NCBI GenBank assembly: GCA_010645155.1
Contig: CM021320.1
Span: 8,591,711 to 8,655,710, forward strand
DNA from: Tigriopus japonicus
Taxonomy: Eukaryota; Arthropoda; Copepoda; Harpacticoida; Harpacticidae
DNA: 64,000 nt
Direction: 5' to 3'
Below the pieces are notes generated by a model. The model was given only the letters and a program-made list of their open reading frames with translations. It ran no database searches and was not told where the DNA came from. Of this stretch, positions 35,824-47,500 are shown one piece after another (position 1 is the stretch's first letter; the number at the start of each line of letters is the position of its first letter). Both the position numbers and the translations under genes were made by a program.

Positions 35824-37708
35824 TACTTACTCAAAATCAAATGTAAACATCATTGCAGTTCAAAGTCACTTAATTATTAGATAGTGTTGAAATGGGATAT
35901 AAGAATAAGATTATGCAAACAGAACAGTTTTGCAAAGACCTGGAACGAATTTTGTTTAAAGAAAGATCTAAAAATCAATGCCAATAAAGACTCGATTAAG
36001 CAATGGATCAAAGGTTTAACCAATGCCATAACGGTATCATACTCCGTCACTTGCGATATCCAAAACTGCTTTTCATGCACTCATCATCATCCGCACTCAA
36101 CCTGAAGCCGAATCGGCAAATGCGCTTTCCATCGACTGAACTGATGGGGACAAACCTTTCCCGACTATCCGAAGCCCGAAATTCTCAGCTGAACGTCATA
36201 AATGATACAAAAATGATGTTGAATCAACCCCTCCCTTTTCACCCTCTTGAAAACAAGCCTTATGGCTTAAGAGGAAATTGGGCCCACCTTGCTTCCATGT
36301 CTTCCCCTATTTTTCTTACTTCTTTATATTAGTTTATTGTAAAACCTATTTCCGTCAAGTCTTTTATCATTTTTACCAACAATTTATAAGCATGGACCCA
36401 AAAACATACATACATACATTATCCCTATTTTCTAGAATGCTTGATGTTATCATATGGTTTATTAATTAATAGCGTAATCAATTAAACGAATTAATACATG
36501 AAATGTGTCCCAGGAAGTATTTGTTGCAACTTTTTGTAAAGCCCAAATTTCGATTTTTTTCAAAGAAAACGAAAATGACTTGTTTGGGACTAGAGTTCAA
36601 ATTTTGTTGATTTGGTTTTAAAGTACAGTCGAATCTCGATACAAGCAATCTCGGTTTAAGCAATCTTCGCGATATAAGCAACTTTACCGAGCTGAGCAAA
36701 TTTTTATTACATAAGAATTCTCCAAATAATAAGAAATTTAATATTTTTCCTCAATCTCGATATAAAAAACATTCGTAAAGTTTTTGGCCAACTTCTCTTC
36801 CTTAAATTGGTCACAGCACAAAGAAAAACAAAAAAAACCGCAGCATTTCTAAAAAGATCGATGCAGCGCTTCCATATCTTGTACTTTTGCGCAAATCTTG
36901 CACTTTTTGGGGTCCCGTTTGCGCACTTTTTGGGGCTCTTGCACCTTTTTTTGCATTTTTCACGTTTGAGTCAGACGAATGAAAAGTTACATTTTGAAGC
37001 CTAGAATCACTAAAACTTGTACAAAATGCCACTCAACAAGAGCTATTTTAAAGATTATTTAAAGTTTAAAAAATATTCATCGACAATTATAAAAAATAAT
37101 GTAAGCACATATTAGTTTCACCAACAAATGTGCCATGTTTGAGAGTGAAACAAATTTCTGTGTCTGCCAAAGCAAAACCTAATGGAAAATAAACAACCCA
37201 AGGAAGAGTCTTGTCATCCCAAGAAAGTCTCTCAAATTTGAGGTAATTTAAGGTCAAACTGAGAATAGAAGATTTGCAGTTGAGGTATTCCAAAAAAATA
37301 GCAAAAAACTTCATCAGTATGAAAGCCTGGAAGGCTCAAATTTTTTAAAAATTGTTTGTCCCCGTAAGGGTTTAATAATGTAACAATCATGAAGGCAAAA
37401 TTGTACTTTTTTCTTGTATTTTTTCTGTCAAACTGAGATTGAAGCAAGTTCTTAAGCTTTGTAATGGAGATATAAATGCATGCACTTGTAATGTCAATTT
37501 GTGTGCTTTAATGACTATTTTTTAAAAGCTAAGTTTTTGAGTCATTATCAGATTTTTTGTAATAAAAGAAAGCTTATAAGATTATATAAAGGTGAGGTAA
37601 ACTCGTCCAATAGTTTTCTGTATTTTTTAATGTTTCTTGAGCCAATTTTCTTGAGTCTCAATATTAACAAAATCTCTATACAAGCAACATCAGTCTATGC
37701 GTACTTTT
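35824..37708. other. Spacer of the inverted-repeat structure
   Basis: About 1.9 kb, AT-rich, with no gene I can support. At 36625-36690 a segment beginning CAGTCGAATCTCGATACAAG, with repeats of AAGCAATCT, resembles a pogo/Tigger-type transposon end, without a matching opposite end. Confidence 0.4.
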
Positions 37709-38584
37709 GTCTATTAGCGGCCATTTTCTGCCATTTTCTGCCATCAAGTGGCAGAAAATGGCAGAAATTCAGTAAAAGCCAAAATTTGCCATCACTGGCA
37801 AAGACGGCTTGGGCCGATATAATATATCTAAAGACTCACAACCTCGCCACGACTTCTGTTGGTTGAAATTGTTCAAACTGAATCTGGGCGCAGATATGCC
37901 TTAAGTATAGAAAGTGCATCTGCTTGTTCACTCTGGACTCAATTTTTGTTGCAAGCCTGACCCTAATTCATAAAACAACAACTCAGTGACGTTTCCTAAG
38001 GACCTCTAATCTCTGAATTAAATGAATCAGAAGAGTCGATTCTTTGTCAAATGTCATTAAGTAATCCACGAGACGAGTCAAAGAGTCCTCTTTGTCGAGG
38101 AATAACTTCTTGGGACTTGCTTTGATGTTGTTGTTTTTGGCACCGTTTGATTCAGCTTTGTTTTGCGCGTTCAGTCCATATAAGAAAAGGTGCCAAATTC
38201 AAATTTTTGTATGAGAAAAATTCGGAAAACTGTGTAAAGCCAATTTTGGGCCACACTGTAGAACAATTTGGGAAATTAAATACAACTAATGACCATTTTT
38301 GATGACGAAAAAAATTTCCGTGTTCATCAGGTATTTCTTTGAAGCATTGTTGCTTTCATTCTTTTTGAAAGAAATCAATGGTCCATATGTCTTTCAAAAT
38401 ATTTGTAGTTGCAACATAATTTATGATACGCAAAAATAGACGTCTAGAAGTGTTCAAAATGTCAATGAAGCAAACCAAATCATTCAGTTTAAAAAGGTAT
38501 GTATTGATGGAATGAAGTAGCCCTAACTGATCGAGTAAATGCTTTGCTGGATCGTTTTCTCTGACCTTAACAATATTTTCAAAC
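37709..38584. repeat. Right arm of the inverted-repeat structure
   Basis: 876 bp, inverse of 34786-35823. It begins GTCTATTAGCGGCCATTTTC and ends near AATATTTTCAAAC. It lacks the MITE found in the left arm. Confidence 0.85.
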
Positions 38585-39268
38585 CATTAAAAACAAAACT
38601 CTTGTTGAATTGCGGAAACTTGTTGAGACTTCTGTTTTTTTACATTTCCCATCTTGAGTCATTAAAGATCACACTATTCAATAACATGAATTTATTATTC
38701 CAAAATTATTAGTTTTTGTAAAATTGCTTGCTCAAGAGGGCACCTATGTTTGATCAAGAAGCACTGGAATGATTTCCGTGCTTCTTGGTTTGATTCATAC
38801 TAAATCTTTTGCAATCTTCAATTTCAAGCTTTATTGGGAGACAGTTTATAAATTGATCAGCAAAGCACTAATGACATGGAAGGGTTTTTTCAATTATGTT
38901 CAATTTATTATTACTATTATTTTTATTATTTTACCAACTCTTTTGTCGAAAAAGCTAACTCAAGATTTAATTTTTTTGTCGTTTTCACTAACTAAAAATC
39001 TACCATACAACGAGTTCAGTTGAAATTCGTCGGACTACTTCTGGACGGTTCTGGACATAGTGGGAAGAGACAAATTTTAGTTAATTGCCTTGGATGTCTA
39101 GTTTCGCTACAATGCGATGACAGCCGACCTGTTTAGGTAGTTATTGGTAAATTGACTTAGCATTAACTGATTGAAAGGGAGTAGCTGATATTTTTATGGC
39201 TTATCTGCTTCATCGCTTGAGATCCCTCTTAAGACATGGGATGGAATTTTCAAACCGAATTAGGGATG
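38585..39268. other. Spacer downstream of gene C
   Basis: AT-rich sequence. I see no gene or paired repeat in it. Confidence 0.3.
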
Positions 39269-39880
39269 CAGGAGGTGGTTTGAGTGATCTCTTCAAAAAT
39301 CTTTTCGCGGGCGGATGAAAAAAAAGAAAAGGCCTGTTCGGCAACAGTGGGTGGCTCGTGAGAATTTGGTCAGTTTAAGGGTTTTGGCATTTTACAGACC
39401 GCCCTTATGACTTGGATGCTATGAAAAATGTCGAATTGCAAGTTTTAACACCTTTGGTTAGGATTTTGGAAAAATATGCACTTTTTTTGCTCGTTCTGGC
39501 GTGAGAAAATTCACAACAAAAGGCCACTTTTTGTGTAAGTACAAGTGTAAATGATGTTACAAACACTGATTTGTATCGTCAAACTCCTAAACCATCAAGG
39601 TACCAAACAAAATGCCGTGTCTTGTACCTGTTTCTCTTCAATAGCAAAGGTCTTTTTCAGTGCTTGCTATTTTTTGATTAAAAGAATAAATTTTGCATAT
39701 TCTTGCAAAACAGAGAGTCAATATGTCCAAACTCGCCATTCGACATTTTTCATAGCGTCTAAGTCTTAAAGGCGGTGTGTAAATTGCGAAAACCCTTGCA
39801 CTGACCAAATTCTTACGTTGTCAAACAACTTTCATCCTCCCGCGATAAGATTTTTGAAAAGATCACTCAAACCTCCCCCG
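39269..39880. mobile_element. Element with ~180 bp inverted ends
   Basis: Left GGAGGTGGTTTGAGTGATC and right GATCACTCAAACCTCCCCC are inverted. The similarity runs on through CAAAAATCTTTTCGCGGG, AGAATTTGGTCAGT and TATGAAAAATGTCGAA. No transposase. Long inverted ends are reminiscent of Mutator-like elements, but I find no clear target duplication. Confidence 0.65.
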
Positions 39881-40036
39881 GCATCTGCCATTGGTTGGAG
39901 TTTAAGGAAAAGTGTTCTAGCACTTAACCATGAAAGCCACGAAATTATTAGCTATTACCTGCTCTTGAAAAACTAGTTTCATCTTGACCTGCGATTGAGC
40001 AGAGTTCTAACACATTCTTCAAAAAAAAAAAAGAAG

Positions 40037-40115
40037 GGAGGAGAAGTGGCGTAGTGATTAGCGCAGTTTTCTATAGTGAGAGTGGTCCCAGTTCGTTTCT
40101 CCTCCCCGGCCTTTC
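40037..40115 (+). repeat. tRNA-derived SINE head (second family)
   Basis: An A-box-like TGGCGTAGTGATTAGCGC is followed at suitable distance by a weak B-box (CAGTTCGTTTCTC). It follows a run of A. It does not form a convincing complete tRNA, so it is called a SINE or pseudo-tRNA. Confidence 0.45.
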
Positions 40116-40776
40116 TCAAGGAAACTTTTAGACGCTAATTCACACCCACAGACGGAAAATCATTCTGATACCGGAGATGAGATTGCCTATCGGAAAACTT
40201 TAGACGATGTGATGGCTGGCTTTGCTGTCCAGGCGAGGCTCAACCCTCCGACCCTAGCACTAACAATCCAAAAAACACATGGAAAAAACCAATTTACTGC
40301 GACCAACCATGTATACAACCTTGAGATTTTCAGAAAAACGTGCCAAATAGTTGGATCCATCGCTCAAAATCACGAATTACTAAAAAATGCTCAAAAATGG
40401 GAAAGTAGGTACGAATTTGAAATTATTATTAAAATTTGTTTTCTGCACCCTATAACATAGAATAATAGAAAATAAAAAGAGAATAGCCAATCAATTTCAC
40501 GCTTTCGAGCGTTTTTCTTCCGGAAATTCATTCATTTGATTGACTTTTTTGCTCCTTTTTGTCTTTTTTAACTTTGCTTGGCTGCGGATTGATTTGGTTG
40601 AAATACACTTTTGGTGTTTTTGAAAGTTGAACTTCTCCAAATGAACAAAAGATTGTATGCGAATGTTTTGGAGGCAATAGAACAAATTTTGCAAAATAAA
40701 ACTTTTTAAAGTCTTTTTAGTTACATTTTTTCTGAGGATCTAGGCAGAAGTTGAGTTTTAACATATGACCCTTCAC

Positions 40777-41190
40777 CAGACTTGTTCAAGATACTTTGAA
40801 AAAGTATCTAGATAAGATATTATTTTCCGCAAAGTATCTAGATAAAGATTTTTTTTTTAAGAAAAGTTTAAGATAGCTTCCCAAAAAAACTATCTAGATA
40901 AGATACTTGAACATACTTTTCACGTATCTAAATAAGATACTTCTAGATACTTTTCTTCATAATGCATAATGCACAAATAATTTGACATTATGCATTATAA
41001 AGAAAAGTATCTAACAGTATCTTATCTAGATACTTTTTGGGAAAATGCATAATGCATACTAAACAATGCATAGTAGATGCTTTAACACAAAAGATTAAAA
41101 GAACACATTATGTAGATCTAGACAAAGATAAAGATAGTTTATTTTTTTTTTCTTTATCTTTTATCTAGATAAGATAATTGAGCAGGTCTG
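40777..41190. mobile_element. Non-autonomous hAT-like element, ATCTAGATAAGATACTT word
   Basis: A 414 bp element with an exact 8 bp duplication CCCTTCAC (40769-40776 and 41191-41198). Ends are CAGACTTGTTCAAGATACTT and, inverted, CAGACCTGCTCAATTATCTT. The interior repeats TATCTAGATAAGATACTT and a second word, ATGCATAATGCA. No transposase. Confidence 0.82.
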
Positions 41191-41438
41191 CCCTTCACAA
41201 ACAATTTTCTTTAGGATTATTCTATAGTAATGCCTGTTAGATATTTGAAATATGCATCAAAAACATAAAAACCCAAAAACACTTACTTTTGTTACTTTCC
41301 CAACTATTTTACCTTTTTCCTGAGGAAACCTTTTTTGTGGAGGAAAATCTATTTAAAAGTTGTTTCTATCGAATGTACTAATCGCTATTTATTTTTAATC
41401 AAATTCTGTCGAGATCAAGATGCATGTTCACAGAGAAT

Positions 41439-41444
41439 TTTATT
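41439..41444 (-). promoter_or_regulatory. Candidate poly(A) signal of gene C
   Basis: AATAAA on the minus strand about 127 bp downstream of the gene C stop codon. Confidence 0.35.
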
Positions 41445-41570
41445 CCCTTTATCAGATAAATACCCGTCAAAAAAGTTCTATTCTTCTGCAGGATGATGTA
41501 AAGACAGAGAATGTTTAAGTCACGAAAGTTCATTCACTCTCTGTTTTCAAATTGTCAAAAATAAATCTTC

Positions 41571-44500
41571 TTAAGTTGTTGTTGCACAATCATTTCTGAT
41601 AAAGAGCTTCACTTTTGAGACAAAAGTATTTGGTGGTCCAGGAAACGTTCCATCAAGTGAATCTTCTTTGATTCGTCCCACTGAAAACCATTGCGGATTA
41701 ATTGTATTTGAGTCTCCCACCATCAGAGCATCTACATTGTTGTACACCAAACCATTGAATCCATAAGGCATACCCAAAGCCAAACCTAAAGATTAAAAAC
41801 ATTCAGAAGAAGTCAAAGATGTTCAAAAATTTGAGCTGTCTAAACATAAATAACGAAGAACTTATACTGAAATTAGTGAACATGAAGAGGGTTCCCACAC
41901 GTCCTTTTTCTTTTTTTAGCCTCCATTCCTTTAGATTTCGAGGTGCTCTCAGACCGCACGTAAAACCTTTTTTCCCCACTTTTTGAAGGAAAAAGTTTTT
42001 TGAGGAATTTTTGACGAAAGATCAATTTTTCGACGTGCTTTAATTGATTTTTGCATTAAAATGTAATTTTATTGGTGTTATTTTTTATTTTGATTGAGTA
42101 ATTTGAACATCAAAGTGATTTTTAGGCTTTAGAAACATGAACAAACTTTTGATATGTCTTCTGTTTTGTTAAGTGTAACTCTTAGTTGGTCTGGTTTTCG
42201 GAATCACAGCATGACTTTATCAAATATGTATCAAAGTGCCTTTGGACTTAGATAGTCAGCAAAATGTTGTTGTTAACCGGAGTCGTTCTCGTCCCCTCCA
42301 TAGTCACAGGAAGGTGGCGACGCTTGACGGGTCGCACCTAAGCAATGGCACCCCTGGCCCTAGCAGCCCTTACCTGCATTCGAAAAGATGGAGGGTGTTG
42401 TCTTCAACACCCTCCAGCCTTCACCTCCAGCCTTCACAGGGGGGACAGATGTTACTTCTTGAGGGGTCGATACATCTGCGGGTGTTGTTGATGCACATAC
42501 CCCGATCAAAAATAAAAATGGTTAGCCAAATCAAATCCTGTTGCGTTTTTAATTGTTTAAGGCTTTAGGTGTTCTTTATCTGCTCACAAATATTTAATTG
42601 GTGCCCATTTTTGTTCTCAGTAATTTAGTTACAATCCTCTTAACTGGAACGACCATGAGAACTTTCAAGAGTACGGAAATCTAGCAAGATAGAAATTTAA
42701 TGGCAGGAACTCTACAAGGCAGAACCTTTGGGGTTTTGGGAAAAATAATTCGGAAATGGACCCAAATTGGAGAAATTCAATCCCTTTTTTATTTATTTTT
42801 TCTCTTTGCAATCTGATTTTCAATATTTGTCGATATTCATCAATTCAAAAACGTCTTGTCTAAAAAAATCTCAATTTCAAATCCGGGCTCTATTCATTAG
42901 TTGTGGAAAGTTATCTGTCTAGGACCTTCATCAAAGCAATGATAATCTATCAGATGTTTTTTCTCCCGACAGCTTCAGTCCCATCCATTGAGTTCTATTA
43001 AGTACTAGAGGAAATGTTCGCCAAAAAATGTGTCCTTGGTCACCAAGTATTGAGCGGACAAAATTTGCGGCAAATTTGAAATGAGTGAGCAGACAAATGC
43101 CAGCCATACCACACAATGCATTGTAGTTTTTTTAAATAAGGTCTTAACAAATATTTTTCTCCAATATATTCTTGAATACTCACAAGTGAAACGTGGTGCC
43201 AGATTCCCTCTTTTGGCTGGTATTTCCACACCAAATAGCCAAACATGTCGACATTGCTGAGCTTGGAAATTTGGGTTATTTTCTCTTATCTCAAGTGGTC
43301 ATTCTTTAATGCTTCAAAGGGTGATTTCAATTAAAATTATGTTTTTGAGCCTATTCTAGGGAAACTTAAATTATTTCAAATACAAGAGATAATTTATTGA
43401 ACAATTGTAAGCTTTATGCCTATTCAAGTTCATTTCAGGATTCTAAGCTTAATGTGGCTTGAAAGCGGCTTTGTGGTAGGTCAACCCAAATTGATAAGTT
43501 TGGCCACCCAAAGTGTCCACTCAACAGTCTTGAGGGCGACATTTTCCTCACAAACTCAATGCATTCTGCCCCTATTGCCAAATCCGCCTGACACCCTGAC
43601 TAAAGCCTGGACGCGTGATTAATAAACAATCTATGGTCCCATCCTGTAGGATTCGAACTTTTGCCGTCTGGGGAACCACTTACGCGACCCGACCGACACG
43701 CTAGTACGCACAGCAATTCCGGCTTCCTTGTTTGGATTTGGTTTCCTTTTGTTTTTTATGACTTTTCACAAATGATTTTTTTTCATTTGTAAGTTTTCTT
43801 AACAACACAAAAAGTACTATTAGTAAACTTACATTTGTTCAAGTCTTTAGATTTTGCATTCAAATTTACATAAAACTACTTTCTTGCATCAGCTTAAAAA
43901 TAATATCTTAAATTTAAACAACAACAGCAACAACTCGTTCATATTCGTTCCACTTGTCATCGTGCCGTCAATTTTGAGGAATGAAAAATGTTTGATAATA
44001 GCGGTTTAATTACCAAGAAAGCCAGTGACCGAGGTTTGAGACTGATTTGATGGGTCGTTTGTTTGATACCATTCATTAAAGGTTCCAAGCTCAGGGTAGA
44101 TCAAACGGAAATGGTACGTTCCATCACAACTGAAAATGAAGTTAGTGCGTTGTTATTTGAACATTTTTGATTGACTTTAGAAAAGGCGTTCTGAACTACA
44201 GGGACATATTATTTTGCAATGCATCAAAGCTCAAGGATACAATTGTGATTGATCACCTATATTGGTTCAACGTGCTGAAGTGACTGTGTGCGGAATGGAA
44301 AGAATATTGCGTGTTTTGGTTCCACCCTCCAACATGAAAGCGTTGGGTTTTTTCATGATTCACAAGCCGTTTCCACAATTGGGATTGGTCTTGGCACACC
44401 GGCAAATGACGAAGAGGGATCATAGCATTTCCAGGTTGCTCCTAAAAGATATCGCGATCCTTATAAAATATACCCATGAAAACTTGAGAAAAAGCGTTTT

Positions 44501-47500
44501 CTTACCCGACCAGATATTTTAGATGAATATTGATTAAAACTAGGAATCCATGGATTCCATTTAAAGACTATGTCATGTCTATGGGTTCCATTTCCATACC
44601 CAACAGCTAAGAAAACCAGATTTTGGTCAAAGACAGCAAAGTTGTCACCTGATCCAAATAAAGACACGCTCATTGACAACTGATGGATCTCGTTTATCTC
44701 ATTTAGGTTTGGATCGATTGAGTACACCTTATTTGAATATTGACCTGAGCCGGTTTCTCCACCAGCCAACAGAAAGATGTCTGGATTTGAGGCTCCATTT
44801 CCTGTCACGAGACTGCAAGCTAAGTGTCGTGTTCCTGAAAGGGTCAAAATTAGGCGTATTATTAAATTAGAACAGACTGTTCCGAATATCTGGTTTTTTG
44901 ATACGAATAATCGCAAACCTAAGGTGGCCAATGCGTTTCTCAGTGAATGAACAAAAAATATTTGAAATGAGAAGTATTTTTAAAAAATGAAAACAGTACC
45001 TTCAAGTAAAGGAAAAGCGCCGCTAGACCACGATTGTGTTTCTATGTCATAAATTTGAATAGATTTTGAATACAGGAGGCTTGTTCTGGAAAGCAAAAAG
45101 TATTTTTCTACATGGTTGATCATTATATTGATTATCGTGCACGATAATCAAGATATCACTAATAATACACATAAATCACGATCTTTCGAGAATAAATTTC
45201 ATAACTATTTAGTTTACACTTTGGTGTGGGCTCAGCCAAAATAATGAATAATTATGTGGAACAGATTCACATTCAAATTTACGATTTCTTGAAAGACCAT
45301 GTTCAAAATGGACTAAAATCCAAACTTGAAGCATAAAGCAAATTTTTCAAAATTTCTAAGAATTACCCAAATTTGAGTGTCTTTGAAATTGCAAAAGATT
45401 TTTTTTTCTCAAAATGTATTTTAAATGCTTTTTATGTGAGATTTTATATTATTTTGAGAAATTTTGACCTAAGCTCCAAAATTAAATAAATCATTTATTT
45501 TTGCGATATGGAAAAGCTATTTGAAGTCTTTGGGAATTTGTTTTTGTTATTACTAGCGTTTTTTGGCTTTTTGGCGTAAAAAATTGACCATTGAAACCCA
45601 AATAACTCAGCTGCTAATGAATGCATTTGTATTCAATTAGATTCAACAAGTAACTCCTTGGTTTCTAAATATTGATTTAATAATATATCTAAAAATGTTA
45701 TAACTAATAAGTTTTTAGATGTATAACTTTTTCCCTGGACCTAAACTTATACAAATACAATTAAGGTAAAGTTGTTCCCTATTCAATTGTGGGTCCAAAA
45801 AATTGCCAAGATGCCTTTAGGTATTCGATCCAAACCTAAAAAAGCCATTCGAAACACTGCGGACCGTTTTACCCTGTGACCTTTTTAGTGTGACCTTTTT
45901 TCCTCGTGACCGTTTTACTCTGACCTATTAACTTATGACCGTTTTGTGTGTGACCTTTTCACCTACAATCATCAAGACCAGATTGCGAACAGAGAACAAA
46001 GTAACAAAATAATACCTTGAGCCGCCAAATGTGTAAATGCGATCTTGATATAAAATTCCACAGTGGGCATAAAACCCTACTGGTTCATTAAAGCCGCCAT
46101 TTTCCCATGAAGATGAACCCAATGTGAGAAAACGCATATTGTTTATTGTATTGATTCCTTCGTTTCGCCCACCTGCGGCGTACAGGGTGCCATTATGATA
46201 AAACATTGGAAACATCACTTGAGTGTTCATCATAGGGGGAAGTGGAACCCAAGCCCGCGGGAAAGTATCGAATTTCCATCGATAGCATTTGTCTGGAATA
46301 AAAGATTGCCTTTTGTAGACCGTAGTGAAGGCTGCAAATGACTCTTAACCAAAACCGAAAGCAGATGGCAACTATTGCATACGTACATGCAAACGAACCA
46401 AAGTTCCATCATCCATGTTCCAACCAAGAACCTCTGAACTTCAGGACGGATTTCAAAAATACACCTTCGGTCCGATCATAGTATGCAAGGTTTTGAATTT
46501 ACATTGTACTGATTGGACCCAAGATGAATTTTGTAAGTATTCATGGCTGGAGCAATCCTTGGTTCTAATAAGATGAGACAAAGAATGACTCGTCGCATCA
46601 CGCAAGTTCAACAGGCTTCCCTTAATCCTTGGTTACACTTTACTTGACTGTTTAAGTCTATGTTCCTACTGAACATCCTACGCTTCATTGCTTGCTCCCT
46701 CGTTATTCGCATGTTCCTTTTTTCTGATCAAGTCTTGTGTCCAAGTTTTCATCAAACTAGATGGAACACTTCATACATAATATACCTTGAAGATCTGTAT
46801 CTGCATATAAAATATAATATATAATATAAAAATCTGCATGTATATCTTTGTGCTTTTTGCCTTATCAACAGAGCTCGTGACAATGTCCAACGTGTGCCCG
46901 AAATGTAATGAATAAGAATCAAGAAGAAAGAGCACCTGGATTATTACGAGACAACCGAGATCGCAACTACGTGTAAAANNNNNNNNNNNNNNNNNNNNNN
47001 NNNNNNNNNNNNNNNNNNNNNNNNNNNNNNNNNNNNNNNNNNNNNNNNNNNNNNNNNNNNNNNNNNNNNNNNNNNNNNNNNNNNNNNNNNNNNNNNNAGC
47101 CCTCGAGTGTCTCCAACTAATTCAAGCTGGAAGACCATTCGCCACCTGTAACAAGGATCCAATCATGGAGGCCTTCAAGGCCTTCGATGGAGAAGTGCGT
47201 GCCTTTGTCTCGGCCTTGAAGTCGACACCCTTCCAGGAGTGTTCATCCCACTTGGAGCTCAGACGGGGAGACGGCCAGGCCGACCGAGACGGCGGTGAAA
47301 ACAATCGCCCCTCATTGGCCAAGGAGGAGGACAAGAACCAATCAGGAAGCAAGAAATCAGCTGTTGGTGAGACTCCAGGCAAAACAATAACAAAAGATGA
47401 AGATGAAGTCCCAAATGTGAAAACAACCTGCAGGTTTTACAGACAAGGAAGGTGCATAAGAGGGAACCAATGCACCTTCCAGCACCCATCCATCTGTCAA

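Noticed and set aside
36625..36780. pogo/Tigger-type transposon
   Set aside because: The CAGTCGAATCTCGATACAAG end is suggestive, but no inverted partner end was found within the window.
40037..40115. Functional tRNA gene
   Set aside because: The A-box is good but the B-box is weak and the arms do not pair into a full cloverleaf; it fits a SINE head better.
42236..42568. 110-codon plus-strand open frame as a gene
   Set aside because: It lies in a GC-rich dispersed repeat within gene C intron 12, has no ordered domain, and the related copy at 20840-21040 does not keep the frame.
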